The notes: generated by a model from the letters alone, not told the origin. DNA of 64,000 nucleotides from Bacillota bacterium (GCA_023415825.1 JAEZJF010000017.1:66585-130584); one strand, 5' to 3'. Counted from the stretch's first letter, positions 17,582 to 25,612 are shown. Made by a program: numbers and translations.

Positions 17582-18823
17582 TTAGTTCATCTCATATTCG
17601 TTTATAGCTATATCCCGATTGAACACAATAGTAATCTCCTTATTGGAGATGGTTTGCTTTGTGAGTTTAAGATAAAGGTTAACAAAATAGATCAACTGTT
17701 CAAATCCCCACTTAAACCATTCTTCCAGCGCATTACATTTGAGGTCAAGACCTGAATACATAAACTTCAGCCTAATGCCACTAGCGCTATTCCCAAGATT
17801 GTCAGAGCTCTTATCAACGCCTTGGCCAAAGCTATAAATATCTTTTTTTAGAGTGCTGTAATGCTCTTTGGCAGCCTCAATGTTAATTGCAGCTTCTACC
17901 TTTTTCAGCTCTGCGCCTTCATCGGAATCAAGCGTAACAGCCCTATAATATGCTAAGTCGCGCAAGAACTCACCAAGATTTTTCTCACCATAGCCTCTAA
18001 TGTTTTTAACATCTTCCAACGAGTTAGCAACATCGGAGCGGGTCAAGTCATAGTTATCAACTAGAGTCTTTACAAACTGTAAATCCGGGAGCTCATCGTC
18101 ATTATTCTTAAAGGGAATAAAGGGTACTCTCCCCCAGTTGTCAGGCGCATTGCCTACTTTAAAATGTCCATCATAGTTGTTTTCTTCATCCAGATACATT
18201 TCTGAGTTCAGGATCACTTCATCATTTTGGAAGACATAATACTCCACATTCTCTGGTGTCCAGAACTCTATTTTTGTAACATATTTCTTTGTCTTTCCTT
18301 CATATGCCTCAACATCATAATACCTGATAAATGCCTGCAGCTCTTCGTGATCATCATCTATCCATAGAGGAATAGCTTGCTCGGTAGGTATCTTAATTGT
18401 CCTAAATTGGCCTTTTGAATCTATGTATACGTGAAGCCAGGACAAACCTTTATTACTAGACTCTGTTCCAAGCTGGGAAATCTTCTTTTGAAATCTCTTT
18501 CCCAGCGTTTTTTTAACAGCATCCAGATATTTGCCATCAGCACATGTGAGGACGTACGGCTTAACAAGAAGATAATTAACCTTATCGTCAATAAGCGAAT
18601 GCATGAACCCATGGGAGAGCTTATTATTGTTCTTTGTTTCATCCTCGACCGACTCTTGGTTCTCGTAGCGGATCATCTTTTGATTGAGAATATCGTTTTC
18701 TACCCTATAATAGCTTTCACCTTTTAGCATAAGCCTGCGCTCAGGAGATGTATTAAAATCATCGATGTAAGACTTAATTAACTCTTCCTTAGTCAGTATA
18801 TTTACGCTGTTGTTAAATGCCAT
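17582..18823 (-). pseudogene. phage portal protein (SPP1 gp6-like), C-terminally truncated
   Basis: A 413-residue frame with the portal features IKSYIDDFNTSPERRLMLKG, KLSHGFMHSLIDDKVNYLL and, late, GNSASGIRLKFMYSGLDLKC. Family members run 440-500 residues; this one stops at NEYEMN just where a last helical segment should follow, and the DNA after it is scrambled. The start is clear (GAGGTGAG before the ATG). It might still fold, but with no capsid it has no obvious use. Confidence 0.75.
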
Positions 18824-18827
18824 AATC

Positions 18828-18968
18828 TCACCTCATTATCTTAATACCACTGTCTTTAATTAAAACGCTAATCATAAAGTACCTATCGCTGTCCGTATAG
18901 TGGTCATTCTGCTTAGCCAGCTTGTACTCTCCACACTCGGCGTCACCGGTTAGTGTGATCCGGCTTCG
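18828..18968 (-). pseudogene. 3' remnant of a phage head-packaging gene
   Basis: A frame of 46 codons without start, opening after a TAG and ending 5 bases before the portal start: RSRITLTGDAECGEYKLAKQ and on to KDSGIKIMR. Its place immediately before the portal gene is where terminase large subunit normally ends. The sequence alone does not identify it. Confidence 0.4.
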
Positions 18969-18985
18969 CTAGACGCACCGACCAT

Positions 18986-19014
18986 TTAAAAAAGCACCTG
19001 CATTACAGCAAGTG
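18986..19014 (-). terminator. terminator-like hairpin, copy 1
   Basis: On the minus strand AGCACTTGC and GCAGGTGCT flank a 6-base loop and are followed by six T residues. A similar hairpin recurs at 19561-19589, suggesting that both derive from a duplicated stretch. Confidence 0.6.
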
Positions 19015-19060
19015 CTTCATTCTGAAAAATAGGAACGAGTCTCAAGTCTCGACCCACTAA

Positions 19061-19196
19061 ACAAAAAGAGCCCGAGCAACCTGCCCGAACTCAAATTTCC
19101 ATACTATTATTATACATCATTCCTTGCCAAATTTCTTCCGCATTTTTTCCATACTCATGCGACACCTAATCCTAATATCATTTTTGCAACTTTCCT
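19061..19196 (-). repeat. 136-bp direct repeat, copy 1 (end of DUF1492-type gene plus terminator)
   Basis: About 95 percent identical (seven differences that I count) to 19758-19893. Read on the minus strand it holds the last 13 codons of a late-regulator gene (RKVAKMILGLGVA), an overlapping 13-codon peptide MSMEKMRKKFGKE, a TATAATAAT stretch and a GC-rich hairpin followed by TTTTTG. The upstream body of the gene is missing in this copy. Confidence 0.8.
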
Positions 19197-19348
19197 TATA
19201 TGAGGATGCATTTGATGGATTATCGATGGAAAAGGTTAAGTTGATATCAATGGATGCGATAGCTAATTTTAGCGGTGTGCGAATAGAGACTCTTAAAGTA
19301 GTTGATCATGATAATGAGTCGATTAATACATATGAAAAACTAAATTAA
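19196..19348 (+). pseudogene. orphan 3' gene fragment on the plus strand
   Basis: Starting exactly at the edge of repeat copy 1, about 50 codons stay open: YEDAFDGLSMEKVKLISMDA and on to NTYEKLN, then a stop. It reads like the end of a real protein but has no start of its own and I do not recognise it. It marks a recombination or insertion point. Confidence 0.3.
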
Positions 19349-19405
19349 CAAAATACCGCTCCATAGGATGATAAAAGCAAGCAATCGTAGATACAATATT
19401 GGAAA

Positions 19406-19564
19406 TCAATTCTTTTTCAGTAAGTTTGCTGCTTGTGCATCAAATTCCCGTTCAGAAGTCGTCAGCATAAATCCTCTTGGCATCAAGCCTTTAGGATCTA
19501 AACCTACCCTTTCATATTCATTTTTTTCCTGATCCAACTCGTCGGTTTTATATATAGAAAAAGC
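19406..19564 (-). pseudogene. orphan phage-like gene fragment
   Basis: A minus-strand frame of about 52 codons with no clear start: TDELDQEKNEYERVGLDPKG, then LMPRGFMLTTSEREFDAQAA, ending in LLKKN. Composition is protein-like. The family is not recognised; a terminase or other early/late-boundary gene remnant is possible from position. Confidence 0.3.
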
Positions 19565-19589
19565 ACCGGCATTACTGCAAGCGCTTCAT
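19561..19589 (-). terminator. terminator-like hairpin, copy 2
   Basis: AGCGCTTGC and GCCGGTGCT with an intervening loop, followed by TTTTTC on the minus strand. It is a diverged copy of the hairpin at 18986-19014. Confidence 0.5.
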
Positions 19590-19757
19590 CCTTATCCGGC
19601 GACATATCCCGCACCACAGTGTAATTATCCACAGAGGACATCAAACAAAGGTATACTCCGCCAGCAAGGCACCTCGAGTATCAGTCTATAATAAGACCCC
19701 ACCCGTTGACGCAATCGAAGATTGCGAACGGGTCCCGGGAACCTTGTTGTATTTACA

Positions 19758-19893
19758 ACAAAAAGAGCCCGAGCAACCTGCCCGAACTCAAATTTCCATA
19801 CTATTATTATACATCATTTCTTGCCAGATTTCTTCCGCGTTTTTTCCATACTCATGCGACTCCTAATCCTAATATCATTTTTGCGACCTTTCT
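19758..19893 (-). repeat. 136-bp direct repeat, copy 2 (3' end of intact DUF1492-type gene)
   Basis: The parent-like copy. It spans the end of the regulator gene at 19852-20286, an overlapping 13-codon peptide start (ATGA overlap) and a hairpin GAGTTCGGGC / GCTCGGGCTC followed by TTTTTGTT, a functional-looking terminator on the minus strand. Confidence 0.8.
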
Positions 19894-20286
19894 TGTTACA
19901 CTGTTCTTCATAACATACATCTTGGTTTTCTCGTAGTTGAATTCCTCCATGGCTCTGTCCATTGCCTTTTTGCCACCTTTGATATACAGTATCTCAATGA
20001 GCTTCCTTTCATCGTCCTCAAGCTTTTTGAGGACGTTTTCAACCTGTTGGATGCGCCGCTGTGATATGGTCAGCCTTTGGGTTAACTCCTTACGCTTGGC
20101 AATGTTATTACACAGTTTATCGTCAGGCTCCCAATTGCCGCCCCTGGGCATATCGGTTATCTTTTGGGCACCTAACATATCACTTTCTGCTTTAAGGGCA
20201 AATAACTCCTCTTTAATGTTATCTACTGCTGTATAGAGTTGGTCATATTCTTCCAATCTTTCTATGGCTTCTTGTATATAGTTCAT
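19852..20286 (-). CDS. phage late-gene regulator, DUF1492/ArpU-like
   Basis: A 144-residue protein. The first 100 residues are helical and charged (EEYDQLYTAVDNIKEELFAL, RQRLTISQRRIQQVENVLKK-like coiled coil). The end, DDERKLIEILYIKGGKKAMD and YEKTKMYVMKNSVTRKVAKM, is a sigma-region-4-like HTH found in late-gene activators of Firmicutes prophages. It is intact and sits directly in front of the head/tail operon, so it probably switches the tail genes on. Its 3' end is duplicated at 19061-19196. Confidence 0.75.
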   Translation of the reverse strand: MNYIQEAIERLEEYDQLYTAVDNIKEELFALKAESDMLGAQKITDMPRGGNWEPDDKLCNNIAKRKELTQRLTISQRRIQQVENVLKKLEDDERKLIEILYIKGGKKAMDRAMEEFNYEKTKMYVMKNSVTRKVAKMILGLGVA

Positions 20287-20403
20287 GGCTTTCCCCTTTC
20301 ATTCCGTTAATATCCAGACCACACTGAACGATTACGCGATTTATTGCCATTGTTCAGACAGCACTTTTTATGCCGTCCTCGCCTATATTGCTGTCAAATC
20401 CTA

Positions 20404-20595
20404 TCAAGATGTAATCGGCATCAGCTTGCTGGGCTCAAAGCATTCCCGAAAGCAGCCGCCCTTTCCCTGAAATTCAAGGGTTACAAAGTAGCCTTTGGGA
20501 TGCCTGTACACCTCTCTTCCCCGATAGATACAGGTGCCGGTTGCTTTTTCGTGAAATGCATCATAAGGAACATAGACCACGTTCCATTCAATCAT
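20404..20595 (-). CDS. small prophage protein of unknown function
   Basis: A 63-residue protein starting MIEWNVVYVPYDAFHEKATG, with ACAGAAGGGAGAG upstream as ribosome binding site. The beta-strand-rich composition with VTLEFQGKGGCF and two cysteines gives no firm family. It lies in the early region, between the operator region and the late regulator. Confidence 0.5.
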   Translation of the reverse strand: MIEWNVVYVPYDAFHEKATGTCIYRGREVYRHPKGYFVTLEFQGKGGCFRECFEPSKLMPITS

Positions 20596-20654
20596 AACTG
20601 TACACTCTCCCTTCTGTATCTGCTTGTCTCCCTGTTAGTCCATAACTGCTTTTA

Positions 20655-20729
20655 TCAGTCCTTCCCTCGGATGGTTGGCAACGGTGTATACCCGCTTATA
20701 GCACCGGATTGACGCCTATTATTTTTCAT
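20655..20729 (-). pseudogene. 24-codon early gene relic
   Basis: A short frame MKNNRRQSGAISGYTPLPTI-RGKD just downstream of the leftward promoter at 20853-20881, ending in TGA. The basic start looks like the N terminus of a longer phage protein that was cut by the deletion that removed the replication genes. Could also be chance. Confidence 0.3.
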
Positions 20730-20737
20730 TAAGCGTA

Positions 20738-20766
20738 TTGACATTACGCAAAGTGCGTAATATAAT
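20738..20766 (+). promoter_or_regulatory. rightward promoter PR of the repressor region with operator in its spacer
   Basis: TTGACA at 20738-20743, exactly 17 bases, then TATAAT at 20761-20766: both hexamers are perfect consensus. The 17-bp spacer lies within operator O1. It points toward the repressor gene, leaving a leader of about 140 bases, and it faces the leftward promoter at 20853-20881. Confidence 0.85.
20743..20761. promoter_or_regulatory. operator O1
   Basis: 19-bp palindrome ATTACGC-aaagt-GCGTAAT. It fills the spacer of the rightward promoter. The same 7-bp half-sites recur in O2 and O3. Confidence 0.85.
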
Positions 20767-20821
20767 ACGCATGTATACAACTTTTATAAGAGTCAAAACA
20801 ATTCACTATATGCGTTTTTAC

Positions 20822-20840
20822 ATTACGCGTTTTGCGTAAT
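20822..20840. promoter_or_regulatory. operator O2
   Basis: 19-bp palindrome ATTACGC-gtttt-GCGTAAT, between the two facing promoters. Half-sites are identical to O1. Confidence 0.85.
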
Positions 20841-20852
20841 GCGATATGAGTA

Positions 20853-20881
20853 ATTATACTACGCAATACGCGTAGTGTCAA
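20853..20881 (-). promoter_or_regulatory. leftward promoter PL toward the phage genes, with operator in its spacer
   Basis: On the minus strand TTGACA (20881-20876), 17 bases, then TATAAT (20858-20853): perfect consensus. The spacer is operator O3. It transcribes toward the early relics, the late regulator and the tail genes. Confidence 0.85.
20858..20876. promoter_or_regulatory. operator O3
   Basis: 19-bp palindrome ACTACGC-aatac-GCGTAGT, one base per half-site different from O1 and O2 (C/G in place of T/A at the second position). It fills the spacer of the leftward promoter. Confidence 0.85.
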
Positions 20882-20912
20882 TCTCATTTTATTTTGAATG
20901 GAGGTTCCGATT

Positions 20913-21245
20913 ATGAAGATCGGGAACAGACTGAAATTATTACGGGAAGAACGGGGACTTAAACAAAGTGATGTTGCAGATGCAATTGGAGTAGCGCTTT
21001 CGACTATTTCCGGCTATGAGCTGAACACCCGAACACCCAGTGTGGACATACTTGAAAAACTTGCAGCTTTTTTTGGCGTAACACCAAACGTCCTTTTAGG
21101 AAAAGAGGACCACCTGTCAGACCTGGAAGAAGAATTTCCAGAGGGGGTAAAGGTGTTAAGGCGTGCCAATAATGAAATGACAGAAGAACAAAAAAAGCAG
21201 CTTGTTAAGTACATTGATTTCATGATTGATAATAGTAAGGGGTAA
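20913..21245 (+). CDS. prophage repressor, HTH-XRE (CI-like)
   Basis: A 110-residue protein with an N-terminal HTH-XRE domain (residues 1-60: GNRLKLLREERGLKQSDVAD, IGVALSTISGYELNTRTPS). There is no peptidase tail, as is usual when an ImmA protease is encoded next door. The ATG at 20913 has GGAGG 8 bases upstream; an ATG 15 bases earlier lacks one. It most likely binds O1-O3 and is removed by the downstream protease after DNA damage. It overlaps the ImmA reading frame only slightly or not at all. Confidence 0.9.
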   Translation: MKIGNRLKLLREERGLKQSDVADAIGVALSTISGYELNTRTPSVDILEKLAAFFGVTPNVLLGKEDHLSDLEEEFPEGVKVLRRANNEMTEEQKKQLVKYIDFMIDNSKG

Positions 21246-21252
21246 GGATGCT

Positions 21253-21978
21253 ATGGATGACTTCTCAAAGGCAATGTCGACGGCTCTGGAATTTAAAGAG
21301 CTTATCGGCCTGCCCGATGATTCCCCATTAACGCGTTCTCATTACACGAACGTGCGAAAAGCAATGGGATACATGAGCATTTCCTATTTTCAATACAGCG
21401 CATTAGTGCAAAAGGGCAATATTAATGAATTAATCAATATTTTTGGTGAAGATGGCGCGGCTGTTATAAAAAATAATCGTAAATTTATTGTCATTAATGA
21501 TATCAGGACTAAAGAAAATGCGTCTAAATACAGGCCCCTATGGACATTAATGCATGAGCTGGGACACTTCATGCTCAATCATTTGGACGATAAAGATTGC
21601 ATTCGACTTCGGAATGAGAAATATGACTGGTTCGAGCGGGAAACCAATGCCTTTACGGCAAATGTTTTATTGTCTGAAAACGCCCTTTACAACTACATCT
21701 CAAAAAAGCATCCAGATGATCTGTTCCTTGACTGTAATACCCTTGGCTCCATCCATAAGCATTTCAACGTATCTTGGGATGCCTTAATCTACCGGCTAGA
21801 TTTTTTGGGAATACAATCTGCGAATATGAGTAAGTTCCTCGTCAGCACCTATAAAGAAAGAAAAAAAGAGGCCTCGTCCAAAAACATTTCATTAGCCAGC
21901 ACCTATATGGTACTCTATGCCGAGAAATTATGGGTTCATAGTGAGTACGCAAAAAAAGAAGACTTCATAACCATATAG
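21253..21978 (+). CDS. ImmA/IrrE-family metallopeptidase (anti-repressor protease)
   Basis: A 241-residue protein with the zinc-protease motif HELGHFMLNH (about residue 97) and a downstream ERETNAFTANVLL glutamate region. In ICEBs1 and many prophages ImmA cleaves the XRE repressor encoded beside it and triggers induction. The start at 21253 follows AAGGGGTAAGGA and lies 7 bases after the repressor stop, so the two are one operon. A C-terminal extension of some 80 residues is unassigned. Confidence 0.88.
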   Translation: MDDFSKAMSTALEFKELIGLPDDSPLTRSHYTNVRKAMGYMSISYFQYSALVQKGNINELINIFGEDGAAVIKNNRKFIVINDIRTKENASKYRPLWTLMHELGHFMLNHLDDKDCIRLRNEKYDWFERETNAFTANVLLSENALYNYISKKHPDDLFLDCNTLGSIHKHFNVSWDALIYRLDFLGIQSANMSKFLVSTYKERKKEASSKNISLASTYMVLYAEKLWVHSEYAKKEDFITI

Positions 21979-22101
21979 TTGAAGTTTCTCTTGAGACTTT
22001 TCAGAATATGTTTATACCTCAGGCTGAACAGGTACCAGTGTTCAGGTTATAAGGCGAACAGGTATAACAAGCGTTCCATCTGCACAAATATTTCAATATG
22101 C

Positions 22102-22136
22102 AAAAAACGGCCTAATCGTTTGATTAAACCGTTTTT
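22102..22136 (-). terminator. terminator behind the displaced tRNA-Lys 3' end
   Basis: On the minus strand CGGTTTAATC, AAAC loop, GATTAGGCCG and six T residues. The stem is complete only on this strand, thanks to two G-U pairs, so it acts leftward. It was probably the terminator of tRNA-Lys before the island inserted; now it lies just after dhaL. Confidence 0.75.
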
Positions 22137-22141
22137 GTTGA

Positions 22142-22161
22142 TGATCCACCGGAGACTCGAA
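22142..22161 (-). repeat. attachment-site core, displaced 3' end of tRNA-Lys
   Basis: TGATCCACCGGAGACTCGAA is identical to 34910-34929, where it forms the T-loop to discriminator part of an intact tRNA-Lys gene. Both copies have the same orientation. Integrases of the tyrosine family typically recombine at such tRNA 3' ends, restoring the tRNA at one end and leaving a fragment at the other. Confidence 0.85.
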
Positions 22162-22168
22162 ATATCTG

Positions 22169-22807
22169 TTATTTAATCAACAAGATAATGGTATCTGCTA
22201 TCGTCTGGAGTATGAGGTTACACGAGGTTGCCCCTGCATCCAATACGCCTCTTGAGCGCTCGCCAAGCCTGCTGGCTCTTCCAATTTTCGCCAACATATT
22301 CTTAGTTGATTCCTTTCCTTTTTCTGCTGCATCTTTCATGTCCTCTAGAGCAGAAATAAAACTCTTACCTTTGCCAATAGCTTCGTTATATGCTTCAATA
22401 GCAGGGACTAGCGTATCTAACAAGGTCTTATCTCCAACTTTTGCCTTATCAAAAGCCTGTATTCCCTTGAGACCACCTTCAAGTATTTCTGCAAAATCTT
22501 TTTTCCCTATTTCAGTTTTATTCTTTGATGCCATAGACATTTCTATAAAAAAACTTCCATAAAGAGGGCCCATTGAGCCTCCTATTTCCATTAAAAGCAC
22601 TTTGCCCAAGGTGTCAAGCCCTGTGGTCATATCCATATCGGAGTTAAGCCTTTCTCCACAGAGGGTGAAACCCTTGTCCATATTGACGCCGTGATCACCA
22701 TCCCCGATTGCGCCATCAACTTCACTTAGGAAGTTTTTATTGTTATGTATAGTCTTTATTAAATTCTCTATAATGACTAATCCATCGATATTTTGAAAAC
22801 TCTCCAT
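22169..22807 (-). CDS. dhaL: DhaL-type kinase subunit (dihydroxyacetone/tetrulose kinase, nucleotide-binding)
   Basis: A 212-residue helical protein of the DhaL family: nucleotide/Mg site EVDGAIGDGDHGVNMDKG (residues about 29-46), GGSMGPLYG, and RASRLGERSRGVLDAGATS. DhaL carries ADP/ATP and passes phosphate to a ketose bound on DhaK. No DhaM phosphotransferase protein is present in the window, so phosphate may come from ATP or from a DhaM elsewhere. It is the last gene of the island operon; its stop is 7 bases from the tRNA-Lys repeat. Confidence 0.9.
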   Translation of the reverse strand: MESFQNIDGLVIIENLIKTIHNNKNFLSEVDGAIGDGDHGVNMDKGFTLCGERLNSDMDMTTGLDTLGKVLLMEIGGSMGPLYGSFFIEMSMASKNKTEIGKKDFAEILEGGLKGIQAFDKAKVGDKTLLDTLVPAIEAYNEAIGKGKSFISALEDMKDAAEKGKESTKNMLAKIGRASRLGERSRGVLDAGATSCNLILQTIADTIILLIK

Positions 22808-22877
22808 AACTTATTTCTCCTTATATATTAGCCCTTGATTTCCAGCAGCGAGGACAAACACTCTATTAGCACTATAC

Positions 22878-23885
22878 TCAAAGAACGCTAAATTGTTTAA
22901 GGGCAATACTATCAGTCTCATCGTCAATAAGTTCCTTAAGTTCTTCGTCAAGCTTCATAATAGTAAGAGTAGCACCCATCATATCAAGGGAAGTAAAATA
23001 ATTCCCCACATAAGACCTATGAACCTTAATCTTTTTTCCCTTAAGTTGGTCCGCAACTTTATTGAACAATATGTACAGTTCCATTACGGGTGTTGCTCCA
23101 AGACCAGATAGCAAAACCACTACCTCATCATTTTCTTCAAAAGGCAAATCTGGCAGTATAATATCCAGCATCATGCCTGCTATTTCATCAGCTTTCTTCA
23201 ATTCACAGACCTCAATGCCTGGTTCTCCATGGTGTCCTATCCCAAGCTCCATAGTCCCTTCTTCAATATTGAAGTTAGGCTTTCCTACTGCAGGAATTGT
23301 GCAGGATGTCAGACCTATACCAATACTACGTGTGTTATCTATTGCCTTCTGTGCTGCTGCAATAACTTCATCAAGCGAGGCTCCCCTAGCAGCTTTTGCA
23401 CCTCCGACCTTCCACATTAAAATTTCACCTGCAACACCGCGTCTTTTTTCTCTTTCTGTGCAAGAAGCAGACGCTGCATCATCGTTAGCAACAACTGTCT
23501 TTACTTTTATGCCATCCTCTTCCGCCATCCGCTTCGCCATTTTCACGTTCATGTTATCTCCTGCATAGTTGCCATATAGGCATGCGACTCCTTCACCCGA
23601 GTCGGCAGCTTTAAAAGCATCATAAAAAGCCTTGGCTGTTGGGGAGGAGAATACTTCACCTACAGCTACTGCATCCACCATTTTCCTTCCAATATAACCA
23701 ATGAATGCAGGCTTATGCCCCGAGCCTCCGCCCGTTACTACTCCAACCTTACCCTTTATAGGAGCATCCTTATATTTAAGAACCCTCGGGTTGTTTGTTT
23801 TTGATACGATACCTTCATGGGCTTTAACAAAGCCTTCTAGCATATCTTCTACAACATTGTCAGGATTGTTTATAATCCTCTGCAT
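22878..23885 (-). CDS. dhaK: DhaK-type kinase subunit (dihydroxyacetone or erythrulose kinase)
   Basis: A 335-residue DhaK: GGGSGHKPAFIGYIG (substrate pocket), GNYAGDNMNVKMA, and GIGHHGEPGIEV with the His that binds the ketose covalently as a hemiaminal. Members act on dihydroxyacetone or on four-carbon ketoses (L- or D-erythrulose). The company of an RpiB-like isomerase and an erythritol/threitol-type dehydrogenase favours a tetrulose as substrate, by inference. A GGGGGT site precedes the ATG. Confidence 0.9.
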   Translation of the reverse strand: MQRIINNPDNVVEDMLEGFVKAHEGIVSKTNNPRVLKYKDAPIKGKVGVVTGGGSGHKPAFIGYIGRKMVDAVAVGEVFSSPTAKAFYDAFKAADSGEGVACLYGNYAGDNMNVKMAKRMAEEDGIKVKTVVANDDAASASCTEREKRRGVAGEILMWKVGGAKAARGASLDEVIAAAQKAIDNTRSIGIGLTSCTIPAVGKPNFNIEEGTMELGIGHHGEPGIEVCELKKADEIAGMMLDIILPDLPFEENDEVVVLLSGLGATPVMELYILFNKVADQLKGKKIKVHRSYVGNYFTSLDMMGATLTIMKLDEELKELIDDETDSIALKQFSVL

Positions 23886-23899
23886 ATTTTAACCCCCTT

Positions 23900-24379
23900 C
23901 TAAACCACATTATCATTTACTTTGTTGGTACTGCCAACAATCCTATCTTCATACTCCCCTATCTTTTTCACCTTCTGGAAAGAAGAACCGCCTTGGAATT
24001 CTGAATTCAGCCATGTGTCAAGGAGAAGCGATGCGAGGTTAAATCCTATTATCCTTGCTCCAAAAGCTAATATCTGCGCATCATTGCTTTTCCTTGCCCT
24101 TTCCGCTGAATAAGGATCATGACACACAGCCGCTCTTACGCCATGAACCTTATTTGCTGCTATGGCCATGCCTATACCTGTTCCACAAATAAGTATTCCT
24201 CTTTCATGTTTTCCTTCTGCAATTGCCTCTGCAACTTTGATTGCAATATCAGGATACATAATAGGATTGGTATCATATACTCCATAATCCTCTACTTCAA
24301 AACACTTACATTGAAGGTATTCCTTCACTTTTTCTTTTAATTCGAATCCTGCCTCATCGCATCCTATTGCAATTGTCAT
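23900..24379 (-). CDS. RpiB/LacA/LacB-family sugar-phosphate isomerase
   Basis: A 159-residue isomerase: IGCDEAGFELKEKVKEYL, the active-site ICGTGIGMAIAANK, and AAVCHDPYSAERARKSNDA. The family interconverts aldose and ketose phosphates (ribose-5-P, allose-6-P, galactose-6-P, erythrose-4-P from erythrulose-4-P). The start at 24379 follows GGAAGGTGA by 5 bases; the longer frame from 24403 does not. It is 14 bases upstream of dhaK in the operon, consistent with isomerising the kinase product. Confidence 0.88.
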   Translation of the reverse strand: MTIAIGCDEAGFELKEKVKEYLQCKCFEVEDYGVYDTNPIMYPDIAIKVAEAIAEGKHERGILICGTGIGMAIAANKVHGVRAAVCHDPYSAERARKSNDAQILAFGARIIGFNLASLLLDTWLNSEFQGGSSFQKVKKIGEYEDRIVGSTNKVNDNVV

Positions 24380-24414
24380 ACAATCACCTTCCTTATACCC
24401 CATCTTAAAAATGC

Positions 24415-25491
24415 TTATGGAATTAAAATAACCTTCAATGAATTATCACCTTTCTCCGCCATCTCAAAGGCTTTTTCCCATTGGCTAAGCGAGTATTTGT
24501 GTGTGACAACACCATCGGTTGGGAGCTTCCCATTTGTTATCCACTCTATTACAGGCTCATAACAATATGGGCTTAAATGTGCCCCATAAAGATTGAGTTC
24601 TTTTCTGTCACTTATGATACTCCAGTCAACACTAGCAAGATCTTTAAATACACTGAACTCTACAAACGTACCCATTTTTCGTATAGCCTGAAGTCCTTGG
24701 TTTACACTTGAGGGATGCCCAGTTGCCTCAATATAAACATCACAACCGTATCCACCAGTCATCTTGAGTATTTTCTCCACTGCGTTTTCCTTGGAAGGAT
24801 TTATGACTATATCAGCTCCGAATTTTGATGCTATCTCTAATCTTTCATCCTTCATGTCGAGAACTACTAAGGTTTTAGGATTTTTCAGTTTTATTGCACC
24901 TACCATACCAAGTCCTAATGTACCAGCCCCCGACAGAACCACAACATCCTCATTCCCTATATTTGCCCTGTCAACACAATGTTTTGAACAAGCATAGGGC
25001 TCTATAAGCACGGCCTTTTCCAGAGGTAACTCTTTTGGCACTCTATAGTTCAGAGCCTCTTTGGGGAACTTCATATATTCTGCCATTCCACCATTTACAT
25101 TACTCTGGAAGCCATAAACATCATGTTTCTGACACATCCAGTGCCTTCCGGTTTTACAGAATCTACACTCCCAACATGGAACAATCTGTTCAGATATAAC
25201 CCTGTCTCCTAATTCAAAATCGCCTTTTATATTGGGTCCAATCTCAACTATTGTTCCTAAAAATTCATGCCCTGGCACCATGGGTGCCTTGATATAGGGA
25301 GGGTTACCCTCTCCACCCCAAAAACTGGGAGCGCCATGGTATGCTTTTAGGTCACCCGCACAGACTCCACAGGCTTCGACCTTTATCACTATTTCACCCT
25401 CTCCAGCCTTGGGTACAGACATTTCCTCAAACCTGTAGTCACCTGGCGCGTATGCTACCAATGCTTTCATCTTCTTCGGTAAATTAGGCAT
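24415..25491 (-). CDS. zinc-dependent polyol dehydrogenase, erythritol/L-threitol dehydrogenase-like
   Basis: A 358-residue medium-chain alcohol dehydrogenase. Catalytic zinc site: CGVCAGDLKAYHGAPSFWGG and PGHEFLGTIVEIG; structural zinc cysteines in PCWECRFCKTGRHWMC; NAD-binding GAGTLGLGMVGAI and LDMKDERLEIA (the Asp points to NAD). The CAGDLKAYHGAPSFWG block is the pattern I associate with erythritol/L-threitol dehydrogenases rather than sorbitol or threonine dehydrogenases. It would oxidise a tetritol to erythrulose, the expected kinase substrate. Confidence 0.85.
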   Translation of the reverse strand: MPNLPKKMKALVAYAPGDYRFEEMSVPKAGEGEIVIKVEACGVCAGDLKAYHGAPSFWGGEGNPPYIKAPMVPGHEFLGTIVEIGPNIKGDFELGDRVISEQIVPCWECRFCKTGRHWMCQKHDVYGFQSNVNGGMAEYMKFPKEALNYRVPKELPLEKAVLIEPYACSKHCVDRANIGNEDVVVLSGAGTLGLGMVGAIKLKNPKTLVVLDMKDERLEIASKFGADIVINPSKENAVEKILKMTGGYGCDVYIEATGHPSSVNQGLQAIRKMGTFVEFSVFKDLASVDWSIISDRKELNLYGAHLSPYCYEPVIEWITNGKLPTDGVVTHKYSLSQWEKAFEMAEKGDNSLKVILIP

Positions 25492-25612
25492 AATAAGACC
25501 TCCTTATTTGATTTCAACACCCATAATCATCTTTTAAAGCCTGCCATCTGTATCAACAGCTATTATTTTTCACTTGCTCTTGATACAGATAGCATACTTT
25601 TCAGCTTACCTA

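Noticed and set aside
4400..21978. Intact inducible phage
   Set aside because: No integrase, replication genes, terminase or capsid can be found, and the scaffold and portal are damaged.
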